From: Pseudomonadota bacterium
Lineage (GTDB): Bacteria > Myxococcota_A > Polyangia > Haliangiales > Haliangiaceae
Reading direction: 5' to 3'
DNA: 54,535 nt
NCBI GenBank assembly: GCA_022360315.1
Contig: JAKSDA010000335.1
Span: 1-54,535 of the forward strand
Shown: positions 26,115 to 35,892 of the stretch, one piece after another
How positions within the stretch are numbered: the first letter of the stretch is position 1
How the letters are laid out: the number at the start of each line of letters is the position of its first letter
The notes under the pieces: model-generated
Told to the model about the DNA's origin: nothing
The model's input: only the letters and a program-made list of their open reading frames with translations
Database searches by the model: none
Program-made: the position numbers and the translations under genes

Positions 26115-29100
26115 TCAAGCGAGGATGTCCCCGGTCTTCCTGGGTGCGCCGCCCCACTCGGCGAGCAGGGCGGGTACCACCACCATGTTGAGCGCCGTGG
26201 ACGTGGCAAGCCCGGTCAGAATGACGAGCGCCATGGGTGCCTGGATCTCGCTGCCCGGCTCGCCGAGGGCAAGTGCCAGGGGCAAGAGGCCCAATCCCGC
26301 AGTGACCGCGGTCATCAGTATGGGGGCCAGCCGCTCCCGACCGCTCCGCGCAACCGCCTCGCGCCGATCCACTCCCGCGAGTTCGAGGTCCCTCACACGG
26401 GTCGCGAGCAGGATGCCGTTGCGCGTGGCAATACCGAAGAGCGTGATAAAGCCGATGATGCCGGCGATCGAAAGCACGCCGCCGCCGAGAAAGACGCCGC
26501 CGACGCCTCCGGCCAGTGCCAGTGGCAAATTGACGAGAACGATGATGGCTCGCCGAACACTGCGCAGTGTTGTGCCAACAATGATCGCAATGCCCAGTAT
26601 CGCCAGCAGTCCGAGGACGAGCAGCCGCGATCCAGCCGCCTCTTCGCGTTCAAACTGGCCTGCGTATTCGACCCGAACACCTGCCGGAAGCTCTACCCGG
26701 TCGGCCGCGCGGGCCCTGACATCCTCGTAGACGCTGCGCAGGTCCCGATCGGCGACATTGGCAGTGACAACGATTCGGCGCTCGACGTTGTCCCGCAAGA
26801 TGTAGTTGGGACCGCGGTCCTTGCGAATCTCGGCAAAGGCAGACAGGGGGACGACTGCGCCCAAAGGGGTCGGAACCCGCGTGCTCCGCACAGCATCCAT
26901 CGACTCGTGAGCATCGGCGCGGTAGCGGACAACTACCTCGGTGAGCGCGCCTTGCTCGTAGATGCGACTCGCCTCGGCACCCCACAGCGCAGTGCCGGCG
27001 GCCCGCGCGGCTTGTCCCGGCGAAAGGCCGTATTGCGACGCCGCCGAGCGATCGACGCGGACCACGACCTGCGGGACGTTCACCGCCTGCTCGACACTCA
27101 GATCGACCAGCCCGGGTACGTCCTCGACTGCAGCGCGCACACGCTCGGCGTACCACCGGATCTCGTCCAGATTTTCACCGATAACCTTGATCGAAAGCGC
27201 AGCCCGCTGCCCCGAGATCATGTGGTCGATGCGGTGCGAAATCGGCTGACCCAGCGTGAACTGCAAGCCGGGTACAGCGGCAAGACGTCGCCGAATGTCC
27301 GTGAGTAGCTGTTCTTTGCTGCGCTCGTCATCGCGCAGCCGCACATCGATTTCCGCCGCCTCGACACCCTGCACATGCTCGTCTCTCTCAGCACGCCCGG
27401 TACGGCGGCCGGTCGACACCACCGCCGGGTCGGCCAGGAGAGCTCGTTCGGCAAGAGCACCGAGCGTGTCGCTTTGCTCGAGCGAGGTGCCGGGCAGGGT
27501 CACGGCGGCGATGGTGAGGCTGCCCTCGTTGAACTGGGGCAAAAACGAACGTCCGACGAATCCCAGCGCGACAATACCCACAACGACCACAATTGCACTC
27601 GCCGCGACGACTTCGCGAGGACGTCGCAGCACGAAGGAGAGCGTCGGTTCATAGACCGCGGCAATACTGCGCAGCAGCGGGGGTTCTTTGCCGGCGCTCT
27701 TGCCGACCGCTGTGGGGAGAAGGATCGAGCACAGGGCGGGGGTAACTGTCACTGCGACGACAAGCGAGCTGGCGATCGAGACCAGATACGCAATGGCCAG
27801 CGGCCGAAGCAAACGCCCCTCCAGCCCCTCCAGAAAAAGGAGCGGCAAAAAAACCAGCATCAGCACAGCAGTTGCGCTGACGATGGCCGAACGGATCTCA
27901 CGGGTTGCGTCGAGCACGGTTTGAAGCACGGGTCCGCGTTCGCTTTCCGGTAGCCCAGCTCGATCCCGGAGGCGACGCACGACGTTTTCAACATCGACGA
28001 TCGCGTCATCGACGAGCGCGCCAATCGCGATTGCCAGGCCGCCGAGCGTCATGGTGTCCAGACCGAGCCCCAACAGGTCGAGGACCAATGCCGATGCAAG
28101 GATGGACAGCGGCAGTGCGACGACGCTGATGACAGTTGGACGCAGACTCCACAGAAATACAAAGAGCACGCCGATCACCAGCAGGGCTCCATCGCGCAGG
28201 ACTGCAAAGAGGTTGTCGATGGACTGCTCGATGAAGTCCGCCTGCCGAAATAGATCCCGATGAACCGCGATGGCCCGCTGCGAAAGTGACGGTACAAGGC
28301 GATCCAGAGCCTCATCGACACGCGCGGTGACGTCGAGGGTGTCCGACCCAGGCTGCTTGACAATGCTGAGCACGATGGCCGGTCCGCCATTGTAGCTCGC
28401 AGTGCCCCGGGGCAGTGCCGACCCGAGCCGCACGTCGGCGACATCCCGCACGCGCACAGGGCTCGATCCGCGCAACGCGATGGTGATGTCGCCGAGGTCT
28501 TCCTCGCTGTGCGAGCGTCCGAGGACGCGTACAATCGATTCTTGACCCTGCCCGATGACAAACCCGCCAGGAACGTTCTTGTTGCCCTCGGCGAGCCCAC
28601 TGATCAGATCGTCCAGAGTCAGCTGGTAGCGCTCGAGCCGCTCGGGATCCGCGATCACCTGGTACTGACGTTCGAGCCCGCCGAGCGCGACGACCTGCGC
28701 CACTCCTTGCACGCCGAGTAGCCGCCGGCGCACTTCCACCTCGCCGACGCGCCGGAGCTCGACGGGATCCCGATTCTCGGAGGTCAAGGCGACAAACGCG
28801 ATCTCACCCATGACCGAGGACCGCGGGGCCAGTACCGGTGTCTCGGCCTCGGGGGGCAAAACCGCGAGCCCTTGCAGTCGCTCGGCGACGCGCTGACGGG
28901 CGACGATCCCGTCGGTGTCCCAGTCGAACTCGACCCAGACGATCGAGATGCCGGGCGCCGAAGCAGACCGCACGCGCCGAACCCCGGCGACCCCGTTGAC
29001 CGTGGTCTCGATGGGAAACGTGATCAGGCGCTCCACCTCCTCTGGCGCCATACCGGTCGACTCGGTCACAATGGTGACCCGCGGAGCGGTCAGGTCCGGG

Positions 29101-29216
29101 AACACGTCGACCGGCATCTGCGCCGCGCGGAGCGCCCCGAAGACCGACAGGACAACGGCACCACCGAGAACCAGCCAGCGCCGCTGCAGCGACAGGCGCA
29201 GAAGTAACTCGATCAT
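26115..29216 (-). CDS. RND efflux pump inner-membrane subunit, heavy-metal-efflux type
   Basis: 1033 residues, ATG 29216 overlapping the preceding stop by one base. Two large periplasmic loops between TM1/2 and TM7/8 and about 12 helices. The TM4 motif GALVDDAIVDVENV is of the CusA/CzcA kind, with two adjacent Asp plus a further Asp likely used for proton coupling. The ends (MIELLLRLSLQRRW and NMVVVPALLAEW) are typical HME-RND. It pumps divalent or monovalent metal ions, or possibly other cations, from the periplasm via its MFP and TolC-like partners encoded upstream. No methionine-rich CusA-like triad is obvious by eye, so the metal is unassigned. Confidence 0.92.
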   Translation of the reverse strand: MIELLLRLSLQRRWLVLGGAVVLSVFGALRAAQMPVDVFPDLTAPRVTIVTESTGMAPEEVERLITFPIETTVNGVAGVRRVRSASAPGISIVWVEFDWDTDGIVARQRVAERLQGLAVLPPEAETPVLAPRSSVMGEIAFVALTSENRDPVELRRVGEVEVRRRLLGVQGVAQVVALGGLERQYQVIADPERLERYQLTLDDLISGLAEGNKNVPGGFVIGQGQESIVRVLGRSHSEEDLGDITIALRGSSPVRVRDVADVRLGSALPRGTASYNGGPAIVLSIVKQPGSDTLDVTARVDEALDRLVPSLSQRAIAVHRDLFRQADFIEQSIDNLFAVLRDGALLVIGVLFVFLWSLRPTVISVVALPLSILASALVLDLLGLGLDTMTLGGLAIAIGALVDDAIVDVENVVRRLRDRAGLPESERGPVLQTVLDATREIRSAIVSATAVLMLVFLPLLFLEGLEGRLLRPLAIAYLVSIASSLVVAVTVTPALCSILLPTAVGKSAGKEPPLLRSIAAVYEPTLSFVLRRPREVVAASAIVVVVGIVALGFVGRSFLPQFNEGSLTIAAVTLPGTSLEQSDTLGALAERALLADPAVVSTGRRTGRAERDEHVQGVEAAEIDVRLRDDERSKEQLLTDIRRRLAAVPGLQFTLGQPISHRIDHMISGQRAALSIKVIGENLDEIRWYAERVRAAVEDVPGLVDLSVEQAVNVPQVVVRVDRSAASQYGLSPGQAARAAGTALWGAEASRIYEQGALTEVVVRYRADAHESMDAVRSTRVPTPLGAVVPLSAFAEIRKDRGPNYILRDNVERRIVVTANVADRDLRSVYEDVRARAADRVELPAGVRVEYAGQFEREEAAGSRLLVLGLLAILGIAIIVGTTLRSVRRAIIVLVNLPLALAGGVGGVFLGGGVLSIAGIIGFITLFGIATRNGILLATRVRDLELAGVDRREAVARSGRERLAPILMTAVTAGLGLLPLALALGEPGSEIQAPMALVILTGLATSTALNMVVVPALLAEWGGAPRKTGDILA

Positions 29217-30853
29217 CAGTGCACATGTCCGTGGGCAGGGGCCGTGGATGCGCGCGAAGCGAGTCGGATGACATTGGCGCCATAGGTGACGACCCGCTCG
29301 TTCGCGTCAATACCTCGCTCGATGCCGACCCGAGTTCTCGAACGCGGCCCCAGCCGCACTGTGCGCTCCTCGAAAGCCTCGCCTTCCACCTGGACGTAGA
29401 CAACCGCGCGCCCGTCGTCTTCGAGGACCGCACCGCGTGGAACAACCACGCCCTGCCACGGCGCACCGGTGGGAACGCCGACGCGAACCATCCCGCCGAC
29501 TCGAAGCCGTTCATCCGGCTGGCGCAGAGCGTAGATGACGTCGACCGTGCGAGTGGGTCGGTTCACCGTGCGACCGATGGTGACCACCGAGGCCGACGCA
29601 TCGTCGCCCGTCACATCCAGCGGCAGCCAGCTGTCGAGTCCGGGCAGCTTGAAGCTCGCATCCTGATCCGAGCGAAGGCGTGAAGCCTGCTGCTCCGGAA
29701 CTCGCGCGCGGATCCACAGTTCAGAGAGGTCGACGACGCGAAAGAGTTGCTCGCCGCTGGTAACGGACTTGCCCGCGGTAGCGCGCACGTCGACGATCAC
29801 CCCGCTGATGGGCGTGGCCACGCGATACGTTCCACCGCCACGACCGCTCGCTGCGCCCGAGAAAAAGTCGCGAGCGCGTCTGGCCGCCTGTACAGATTCC
29901 TCGGCGACCCGAAGCTCGCGGCGTGCGTCGTCGACCTCGCGCTGCGAGATAGCACGGTCGGCGATGAGGCGTTCAGCACGCTCGAGAGCGGCTCGTGCGC
30001 CTTGTACTCGGGTCTCTGCCTCGACCACGGCGAGATTTGCGCGTACCCCGGCCTCGGGCGCGGCCGGAATGGGCGCGATGGTCGCCAATAGCTCACCGCT
30101 TCGCACCGCCTGGCCCGGACGCGGCAGGCCCCCCGGCGGGGCTACAACCCGACCCGCGATCGCGGCACCGATGTCGGCCTGGCCGCCCGGTGGCGTGGTG
30201 ATCTCACCGGCCACTTCGAGAAACGGCACCACCGCATCTCGGGTCGCAAAGGCGGTCGCAAAAGGTACCTGCCACTGCTGCTCCTTGAGGAAGCTGATCG
30301 GCTCGGCACCATCTTGCTGCTCGTTGCCAGCCGGTTGCCGGGCGGCCTCGCCACTCGGGTGTACTGCGATCTCGAACCCATCGACGGTGTCACGCACCTC
30401 GGGGCCGGCAATGACGAGACTGCCGCGATAGCTGCCCGGGCGCCTTGCGGTCAATACCGGGCGAAATATACCCGATCGAAGCATCTCGGTCACGCTTGCC
30501 TCGATTCGCTCGGGCCCCTCGAGTACCAGCGTCACTGTGGCGTTGTCGAGCGCCTTGAACCCGTCGAGGATGGTGAGGTGGGCGAGGAAGGTGAGCTCCT
30601 GACCGGTCACAGCTGGGGGATGCTCGGCAAATAGCTCCAGTTTTTCGGTCCAGCGCGTGATGCCAATGGCGTCATCGCCGTGTTCGTGGCCATGGCCCTC
30701 TCGGTCACCGGCGTGATCGTCACGGCCAGAAGACGGCGCATGATCGTGCCCTCCTTGCTCGTGCGAATGGTCGTGCGAGTGACAGCCTGCACAGCCGGCG
30801 ATCGCGAGAACGGCGGCGAGAACGGCGAGAATGCGAATACGTATTGTTTTCAT
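29216..30853 (-). CDS. Membrane fusion lipoprotein with His-rich N-terminus (CzcB/CusB-like)
   Basis: 545 residues, long for this family. Lipobox LAIAGC at about residues 16-21 predicts anchoring by lipidated Cys. Residues about 24-62 hold a dense His/Asp cluster (HSHDHSHEQGGHDHAP, EGHGHEHGDD), a probable metal-binding segment. A domain of about 150 residues follows before the usual barrel-sandwich, alpha-hairpin (LERAERLIADRAISQREVDD) and beta-barrel parts. It ends with His residues again (HGHVH). Overlaps the OMF gene upstream (ATGA) and the pump gene downstream (one base). Confidence 0.92.
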   Translation of the reverse strand: MKTIRIRILAVLAAVLAIAGCAGCHSHDHSHEQGGHDHAPSSGRDDHAGDREGHGHEHGDDAIGITRWTEKLELFAEHPPAVTGQELTFLAHLTILDGFKALDNATVTLVLEGPERIEASVTEMLRSGIFRPVLTARRPGSYRGSLVIAGPEVRDTVDGFEIAVHPSGEAARQPAGNEQQDGAEPISFLKEQQWQVPFATAFATRDAVVPFLEVAGEITTPPGGQADIGAAIAGRVVAPPGGLPRPGQAVRSGELLATIAPIPAAPEAGVRANLAVVEAETRVQGARAALERAERLIADRAISQREVDDARRELRVAEESVQAARRARDFFSGAASGRGGGTYRVATPISGVIVDVRATAGKSVTSGEQLFRVVDLSELWIRARVPEQQASRLRSDQDASFKLPGLDSWLPLDVTGDDASASVVTIGRTVNRPTRTVDVIYALRQPDERLRVGGMVRVGVPTGAPWQGVVVPRGAVLEDDGRAVVYVQVEGEAFEERTVRLGPRSRTRVGIERGIDANERVVTYGANVIRLASRASTAPAHGHVH

Positions 30854-32115
30854 CGGAGCTCTCCGGCCGCTGCACGCAGGCGCGCTTCGGCTTGTTTGGC
30901 CGCACCGAGGAGGCTCAGCCGACGTTCGGCAACGTCGGTTTGTGCGCGTTGCGCGTCGAGCAGCTCCACGATGCTCCGCTGGCCTTCGCGGTAGCCGCTT
31001 TGCGCCGCGCGCAAGAGCGCATCGACCTGGTCGGACGTGGCCGCTTCAAACCTTGCCAGCTCCTGGCGAGCAGTGGTGTAGATCGCGTACGAGCTGGCCA
31101 GCTCGGCGCGGACAGTGCGGGACAGCGCCTCGGCACGTGCCGTGGAAAGCGCGCGCTGTGCCTCGGCCTCCGCTCGCAAGCCCTGCCCGCGGTCGAAGAT
31201 TGGAATACTGAGCGAGAGAGCCACCACATAGCCGTGGCGACGGTCCGGATCGCTTACCAGGTTGGCACCGCCGCTCACATTGAGTGTCGGCACCCACGTC
31301 CATCCGGCTCGGTCCTGGGCAACGGCAGCGAAACGCGCCGACGCACGAGCTTGCCGGATCGCTGCTCGGTCCGAGGTCCCACTCCGCACGAGCTGCGCTT
31401 CGTCCCGCAACGGAGAAAGCGCCAGTGTGGTGTCGACACGCAGCGTATCGACATCCAGCCCCAGCAACGCGGCAAGTCGTGCCCGCGCACTGTGCAGCGT
31501 TCCCTGTGCTTCGGCCTGACGACTTCGGGCGAGCTCGCTGGCGATCGCCAGGCGCGTGCTCTCATAACCCGAAGCGTTTCCAGCCTCCTCACGTCGCGCC
31601 AGGACCCGAGCAGCCTCGTCGAGGCTGGACACGGCCCGGCGCAGAATCGCAACGCGACGCTCGGCGACAACCACGTCGTAGTAACCCAGCACTGCATCGA
31701 GCACCGCGGCCGTGCGGGTGACCGAAGCCTCGGCGCGCATCCACGAACTGCGCGACGCAGCAAGTGAACGATTCGACAGCGGGCCGGCCATGTCGATGGC
31801 AATCGTGGCCCGAAAAATATCCTGGGCGCTGCCCTGTCCGGTGAGCACAGTCTCGCGCTCCCAGCCCACGAACGGGTTCAACAGGAGCCCGGCCGTCCTC
31901 TGGCGGGCATCCGCAAGCCGCTCGGTTGCCTGTGCAACTGCACTTCCCGGCGCATGCGATCGGGCAAGCCGCACAACCGCCGCTTCGGTGAGCGGGGCCT
32001 GCGCCCAGGCCGAGCCAGCGGCACAGCAGAGCATCAGGGCGACCCATGATACCCACAGTTTTTTCCGACCAACGGTCGGAATTACGATCGAACGAGTGTT
32101 TGCTTTGCGGTCCAT
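30850..32115 (-). CDS. TolC-family outer-membrane efflux protein
   Basis: 421 residues from ATG 32115 with GAGG ten bases upstream. Signal peptide (VSWVALMLCCAAGSAWAQA). Two OEP repeats of coiled-coil helices, for example ARVLARREEAGNASGYES and SGYREGQRSIVELLDAQR, characteristic of CzcC/CusC-like channels. It forms the outer-membrane exit of the tripartite pump. It has four-base overlap with the MFP gene. Confidence 0.92.
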   Translation of the reverse strand: MDRKANTRSIVIPTVGRKKLWVSWVALMLCCAAGSAWAQAPLTEAAVVRLARSHAPGSAVAQATERLADARQRTAGLLLNPFVGWERETVLTGQGSAQDIFRATIAIDMAGPLSNRSLAASRSSWMRAEASVTRTAAVLDAVLGYYDVVVAERRVAILRRAVSSLDEAARVLARREEAGNASGYESTRLAIASELARSRQAEAQGTLHSARARLAALLGLDVDTLRVDTTLALSPLRDEAQLVRSGTSDRAAIRQARASARFAAVAQDRAGWTWVPTLNVSGGANLVSDPDRRHGYVVALSLSIPIFDRGQGLRAEAEAQRALSTARAEALSRTVRAELASSYAIYTTARQELARFEAATSDQVDALLRAAQSGYREGQRSIVELLDAQRAQTDVAERRLSLLGAAKQAEARLRAAAGELR

Positions 32116-32135
32116 GACGATGCCTCGGCCAGGTC

Positions 32136-33086
32136 CTAGCTGAGCGCTCCGAGAAGCGTTTCCAGGCCGTGATGAACGGCCTCGTGGAGAGCACCGATGG
32201 TCAGTGTTGCGCACACGCCGACGGCTGCCAGCACGCGCACCGGCCATGAAATCGTGTCGGCGGGCGGCCCCAGCAGTGCCTGCACCCGCGCTCGGAGGTC
32301 GCCGTGGGTGAACGAGAGCCCGGGCGATGGTCGCGCGTGCAGGCGTGCCAGCGCGACCAGCGCCTCGGCGACGCGTACCCGGTCCTGCACTTCATCGGCG
32401 GCTTCGGCGTCTGCGGCCATTTCCTGTGCAGTTGCGAGGCGCGCGGCGATGCGAGACGAAACCGACGGCAAATGAGCAGCGGCGAACACAGGGCACAACG
32501 CACGCCACAGCAGATCGCGTTGTCGTGCATGAGCGCGTTCATGAGCCAGAACCGCTTCGGCGACGCCGCGGCCTAGGTCGAGTAGGCCGGTCGACGCGTG
32601 AACGGTCGAATGGACAATACCGAGCACAAATGCCCGAGGCTCGGCTGCCTCGAATACGAGGACATCGCCGTGCTGCTCGGAGCCCTCGGCGAGGGTCCGC
32701 GCGGTCGTCGAGCTCAACAGCGCAACCCCGGCGAGCCTGGCGATGAGAAATGTGCAACGCGCGACCACCAGGACGGCAAGTCCGATGAGAGCAATGCCGG
32801 GCGTTTCGAGCAGGTGGTGGGGACACAGATGCGGATGATGTAGATCGTGCACAAGGCAATGGTCGCTGCCAAACCCGAGCGCGGGTAGAAGCGTCGCCAG
32901 CACCGTGACTGTCCCTGCTGCGGCAGGCAATGCGGCAATCCACATCCAGGCGCGCGCGCGATGACGCGGAGCAAGCCCCGCCGTCGCTGTATCGATCCAC
33001 CGCAGTGCAATGCCGGTGATCGCCGAGACGCTCGCCGCAACAATGGCAAAAGCGGCGAGGCACAGAACCAAGAGGGACCAGATCAT
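32136..33086 (-). CDS. BlaR1/MecR1-like M56 membrane metalloprotease
   Basis: 316 residues from ATG 33086. About four membrane helices surround a zinc protease domain with HERAH in VLAHERAHARQRDLLW and the downstream Glu in QEMAADAEA. In BlaR1-type proteins ligand sensing activates cleavage that removes the BlaI repressor. This protein lacks the C-terminal penicillin-binding sensor domain of true BlaR1, so it does not sense beta-lactams by that route; a His-rich loop (HCLVHDLHHPHLCPHHLLE) outside the protease core could be the sensor for metal. ATGA overlap with the BlaI-like gene. Confidence 0.88.
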   Translation of the reverse strand: MIWSLLVLCLAAFAIVAASVSAITGIALRWIDTATAGLAPRHRARAWMWIAALPAAAGTVTVLATLLPALGFGSDHCLVHDLHHPHLCPHHLLETPGIALIGLAVLVVARCTFLIARLAGVALLSSTTARTLAEGSEQHGDVLVFEAAEPRAFVLGIVHSTVHASTGLLDLGRGVAEAVLAHERAHARQRDLLWRALCPVFAAAHLPSVSSRIAARLATAQEMAADAEAADEVQDRVRVAEALVALARLHARPSPGLSFTHGDLRARVQALLGPPADTISWPVRVLAAVGVCATLTIGALHEAVHHGLETLLGALS

Positions 33087-33484
33087 GTCTCGGAGTCCTC
33101 GCGCTTGGCTTGAATGAGCCGTTCTAGCTCGGTCAGTGCGCCCTCATCCGAGTCGGCAATGAGATCGACAAAGGCCGCCAGGAGACCGCGTTTGCCGAGC
33201 GCCTCGACACCGCCGGCCGCCTCCACGACCTTGCGAGCGCGAAACCTCTCGCGGTCGAGCACAACGCGATACCGGTAGGCGTAGGAAACTTTCTCCCTCG
33301 AGACAAGCCCCTTGCGATGCAGGCGTTCGAGGGCTGAACCAACCGTGTTTGGCGATATTCCCCGCTTCTTGCCCACAGCGGCGTGGGTCTCGTGCACATC
33401 CGCGTCGTCCGCGCTCCACAGGTGCTCGAGGACGGCGAGTTCGAGATCGCCGAGCCGGGGCAGCTTGGAAGAAGCCTTCACCAT
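33083..33484 (-). CDS. BlaI/MecI-family transcriptional repressor
   Basis: 133 residues from ATG 33484. N-terminal winged helix: LPRLGDLELAVLEHLW, then ISPNTVGSALERLHRKGLV and the wing. C-terminal dimerisation part follows. The family represses its own operon and is inactivated by the co-encoded M56 protease. Only 32 bases separate it from the upstream protease gene; GTATCTACTCACAAATGA (about 33490-33507) lies there and might be an operator, but I cannot match it firmly to a known BlaI box. Confidence 0.9.
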   Translation of the reverse strand: MVKASSKLPRLGDLELAVLEHLWSADDADVHETHAAVGKKRGISPNTVGSALERLHRKGLVSREKVSYAYRYRVVLDRERFRARKVVEAAGGVEALGKRGLLAAFVDLIADSDEGALTELERLIQAKREDSET

Positions 33485-33516
33485 GGAACGTATCTACTCA
33501 CAAATGAATCCGACCG

Positions 33517-34479
33517 TCAATCGGAGAAACGGCCGGCTCGGCATGCGCTCTGTCGAGATCGAGGCAGCACTGCGAGCACGAGCGCGAACACGAGCAGGAC
33601 GGCAGACCCGGGGTTGCCCGAGCCGGCGGTGCAGCCACAGCCGCCGGTATCGGCTGGATAGATTCTGCACAAACCGTCGATGTCATCTTGCTCGAGGGTG
33701 GCCTTTTTGGTCTCACCATTGGTCTGGGTCGCAAACATGGTTGCTTCGCGGATCTCGGGGGTGAGCAGGGCGGTCGCGCGGCAGTCGGGGACGAGGTTGC
33801 CCTGGTGATCGCTGGGCTGAGGGCCGTTCTCGGGGTTCCAGCACGTATGGTCGAGGCCGATGAAGTGCCCTACTTCGTGCGTGAAAGTGTTGGCCAGGTC
33901 GGCGAGTTCGCTCCCGCCCGCCTCGGACAGGCCACCATCGCTGATCGCAAAACTCACCCCGTTCAACTCGATGTCGGCATCGAGGATCTCGCCGCTCTCG
34001 ACGTTGTAGCAGAGCGTGGTAAGCCCGGCGGCGCTGGGGTTGTGGCAGACCTCGCCGCCCCGGCAATCCTCGCGCCGCCCGCAGAACGCGTCGCAGTCGA
34101 TCGGAGCGCACCAACGCTCATCGCGAAACACGATCCGATTGATTCTGTCAAAGCCAACCTCGCCCGGTTCCGGCTCGCCAAGGGTGAGCCGGATACCGTC
34201 ACCACAGGTGAGCGCGGCAGCGTTCCACGCGTCGAGTGCGCGCTCTATGATCTCGAACTCGCGGTCTCCGCTCAGGTGCACCGTACCCGCGGGGTGCGGA
34301 ATGAGCACCTGGCTTCGCTCGGACCAGAACACCTGCGCACCTGCCACGGTCTCGGTCTGAACGAAGTGGAGCGCGCCGTCGGAGTTGTGGTGGAATTTCA
34401 GCTGGCGCACCTCATCCGCCGGGGCCGCGCTGGCCCACATCGCAAGCAGCGCGATCGCAATCGCCATTCGCACACCCAT
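33517..34479 (-). CDS. Secreted matrixin-like metalloprotease with MYXO-CTERM-like tail
   Basis: About 320 residues from ATG 34479. Signal peptide MAIAIALLAMWASAAPA. The zinc motif THEVGHFIGLDHT is followed by a Met-turn ATMFA. Ten or so cysteines form probable disulfides. The C-terminus reads GGCGCTAGSGNPG, then a hydrophobic helix VLLVFALVLAVL and PRSR: the pattern of the MYXO-CTERM sorting signal, implying surface anchoring after processing. This tail is the strongest taxonomic clue in the window. Substrate unknown. The gene precedes blaI-like by 32 bases and may share its transcript. Confidence 0.88.
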   Translation of the reverse strand: MGVRMAIAIALLAMWASAAPADEVRQLKFHHNSDGALHFVQTETVAGAQVFWSERSQVLIPHPAGTVHLSGDREFEIIERALDAWNAAALTCGDGIRLTLGEPEPGEVGFDRINRIVFRDERWCAPIDCDAFCGRREDCRGGEVCHNPSAAGLTTLCYNVESGEILDADIELNGVSFAISDGGLSEAGGSELADLANTFTHEVGHFIGLDHTCWNPENGPQPSDHQGNLVPDCRATALLTPEIREATMFATQTNGETKKATLEQDDIDGLCRIYPADTGGCGCTAGSGNPGSAVLLVFALVLAVLPRSRQSACRAGRFSD

Positions 34480-34578
34480 AGGATAGGCGCGGCACTCTCC
34501 CGGCGCATGTGGCGCTGGACACACGTGGGTCCGAAAACGACAAATACCGTGTGGTCGGAGACTCCGGCCCGCCATTGC

Positions 34579-35892
34579 TCACCGATTGCCCGGTTGCAAT
34601 AGCACCTTGTCGAGCTGTTCGCGCTGGCTTGCAAGAATGCCGAGAGAGGCTGCTCCCAGCCCTGCAATGAGCCAGCCCCAAAGTGGGGCCATTCCGCCGG
34701 TCGCCGCCAGAGCGATGCCGGAGACGACCATGAACGCGAGCCGTATCGTCTCGGCGGTCGCGATCCACGAACGCCGGTCGAACATGCCGGCCACATTGCT
34801 GAAGCTGAATACGGTGAACAGAGCACCCGCGACCACCAGCCAGTACTCGAGTCCATGGGCCGAAGCCGCCCTGGTCGTGACTGCCAGCATAAACAGCACA
34901 GCTGCACCAAAGTGCGCGACCGCGTAGATCTGAATCGACCGCGGCACCTGGGGATCGTATTTGTCACGGCCTTTACCGCGCGTGAGCGGCGCCGGCGCGC
35001 CGCTCGTATAATCGGGTTTCCAGCCGGTTTTCCCGAATAGCGCTCGCAACTTGTCGCGCGCGCCACGGGCCCGGCAAAATGTCCGCCAGACAACCGCATA
35101 GTGCTGGAGATTGGACCACACGGGATTGTGGGACAAAAGCGGTGAGGTGATCCCGTAATTCGGCTCTTCTTCTTCGACCTGGAAAGTTTTGTACAGCCGA
35201 TCCCATACGATAAAGACTCCGGCGTGGTTTTTGTCGATGTACTTGGGATCGCGGCCGTGGTGCACGCGGTGATGCGAGGGTGTATTCATGACCCATTCAA
35301 ACGGACCCAGGCGGCCGACCAGGCGGGTGTGCACCCAAAACTGGTAGAGCAGATTGATGCCCATACAGACCACATAGTGGAACCAGGTAAAGCCCAGTAT
35401 TGCCACCGGAAAGTAGAACCACATGGTGAACAGGCTCTGCGTCGCACTCTGCCTGAGCGCAACCGCGAGGTTGTATTCTTCACTGGAGTGGTGAGCCACG
35501 TGCCCGGCCCAGGCCAGATTCACCTGGTGGGTGAAGCGATGTCCCCAGTAGTACTGGTGGTCGAGGAGCACGAACGCCGCACTCCACCAGACCGCGGCCA
35601 CCCAATCGAAGCCAGACTCGGTCACCAGGGCACGCTCGGGGATACTGGCAACTCCCAGTAGCGATTGCAGTGAGAAATACTCGCCGATGACCGCGAAGCC
35701 GACCAGGATGGGAATCTTGGTCCACAGACCGGCGAGTTGAGATACCGCTCCGAGCGCCAGATCGGCGATCGAATCGTTGAGCCGGTATACCCGGCGACGG
35801 GTAATACACGCCACCGCGATCTCGAGCGCGATGAGGACGAAGAAGAGCGGTACTGCTGCGTCGATGATCGATACCGCCTTCGATGGCTCCAT
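34579..35892 (-). CDS. Fatty-acid hydroxylase superfamily, alkylglycerol-monooxygenase-like
   Basis: 437 residues from ATG 35892, with about eight membrane helices. The di-iron His boxes are HRFTH, HVAHH and HHRVHH. The stretch HHGRDPKYIDKNHAGVFI and the following WDRLYKTFQVE resemble the AGMO/TMEM195 branch, which cleaves ether lipids with tetrahydrobiopterin, more than sterol desaturases. A C-terminal membrane region of about 130 residues is extra, as in AGMO. Myxobacteria make ether lipids, so that role is plausible, but it is inference. Confidence 0.85.
   Translation of the reverse strand: MEPSKAVSIIDAAVPLFFVLIALEIAVACITRRRVYRLNDSIADLALGAVSQLAGLWTKIPILVGFAVIGEYFSLQSLLGVASIPERALVTESGFDWVAAVWWSAAFVLLDHQYYWGHRFTHQVNLAWAGHVAHHSSEEYNLAVALRQSATQSLFTMWFYFPVAILGFTWFHYVVCMGINLLYQFWVHTRLVGRLGPFEWVMNTPSHHRVHHGRDPKYIDKNHAGVFIVWDRLYKTFQVEEEEPNYGITSPLLSHNPVWSNLQHYAVVWRTFCRARGARDKLRALFGKTGWKPDYTSGAPAPLTRGKGRDKYDPQVPRSIQIYAVAHFGAAVLFMLAVTTRAASAHGLEYWLVVAGALFTVFSFSNVAGMFDRRSWIATAETIRLAFMVVSGIALAATGGMAPLWGWLIAGLGAASLGILASQREQLDKVLLQPGNR

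Noticed and set aside
25959..27308. 449-codon plus-strand frame
   Set aside because: Antisense to the RND pump gene; no domain, biased composition.
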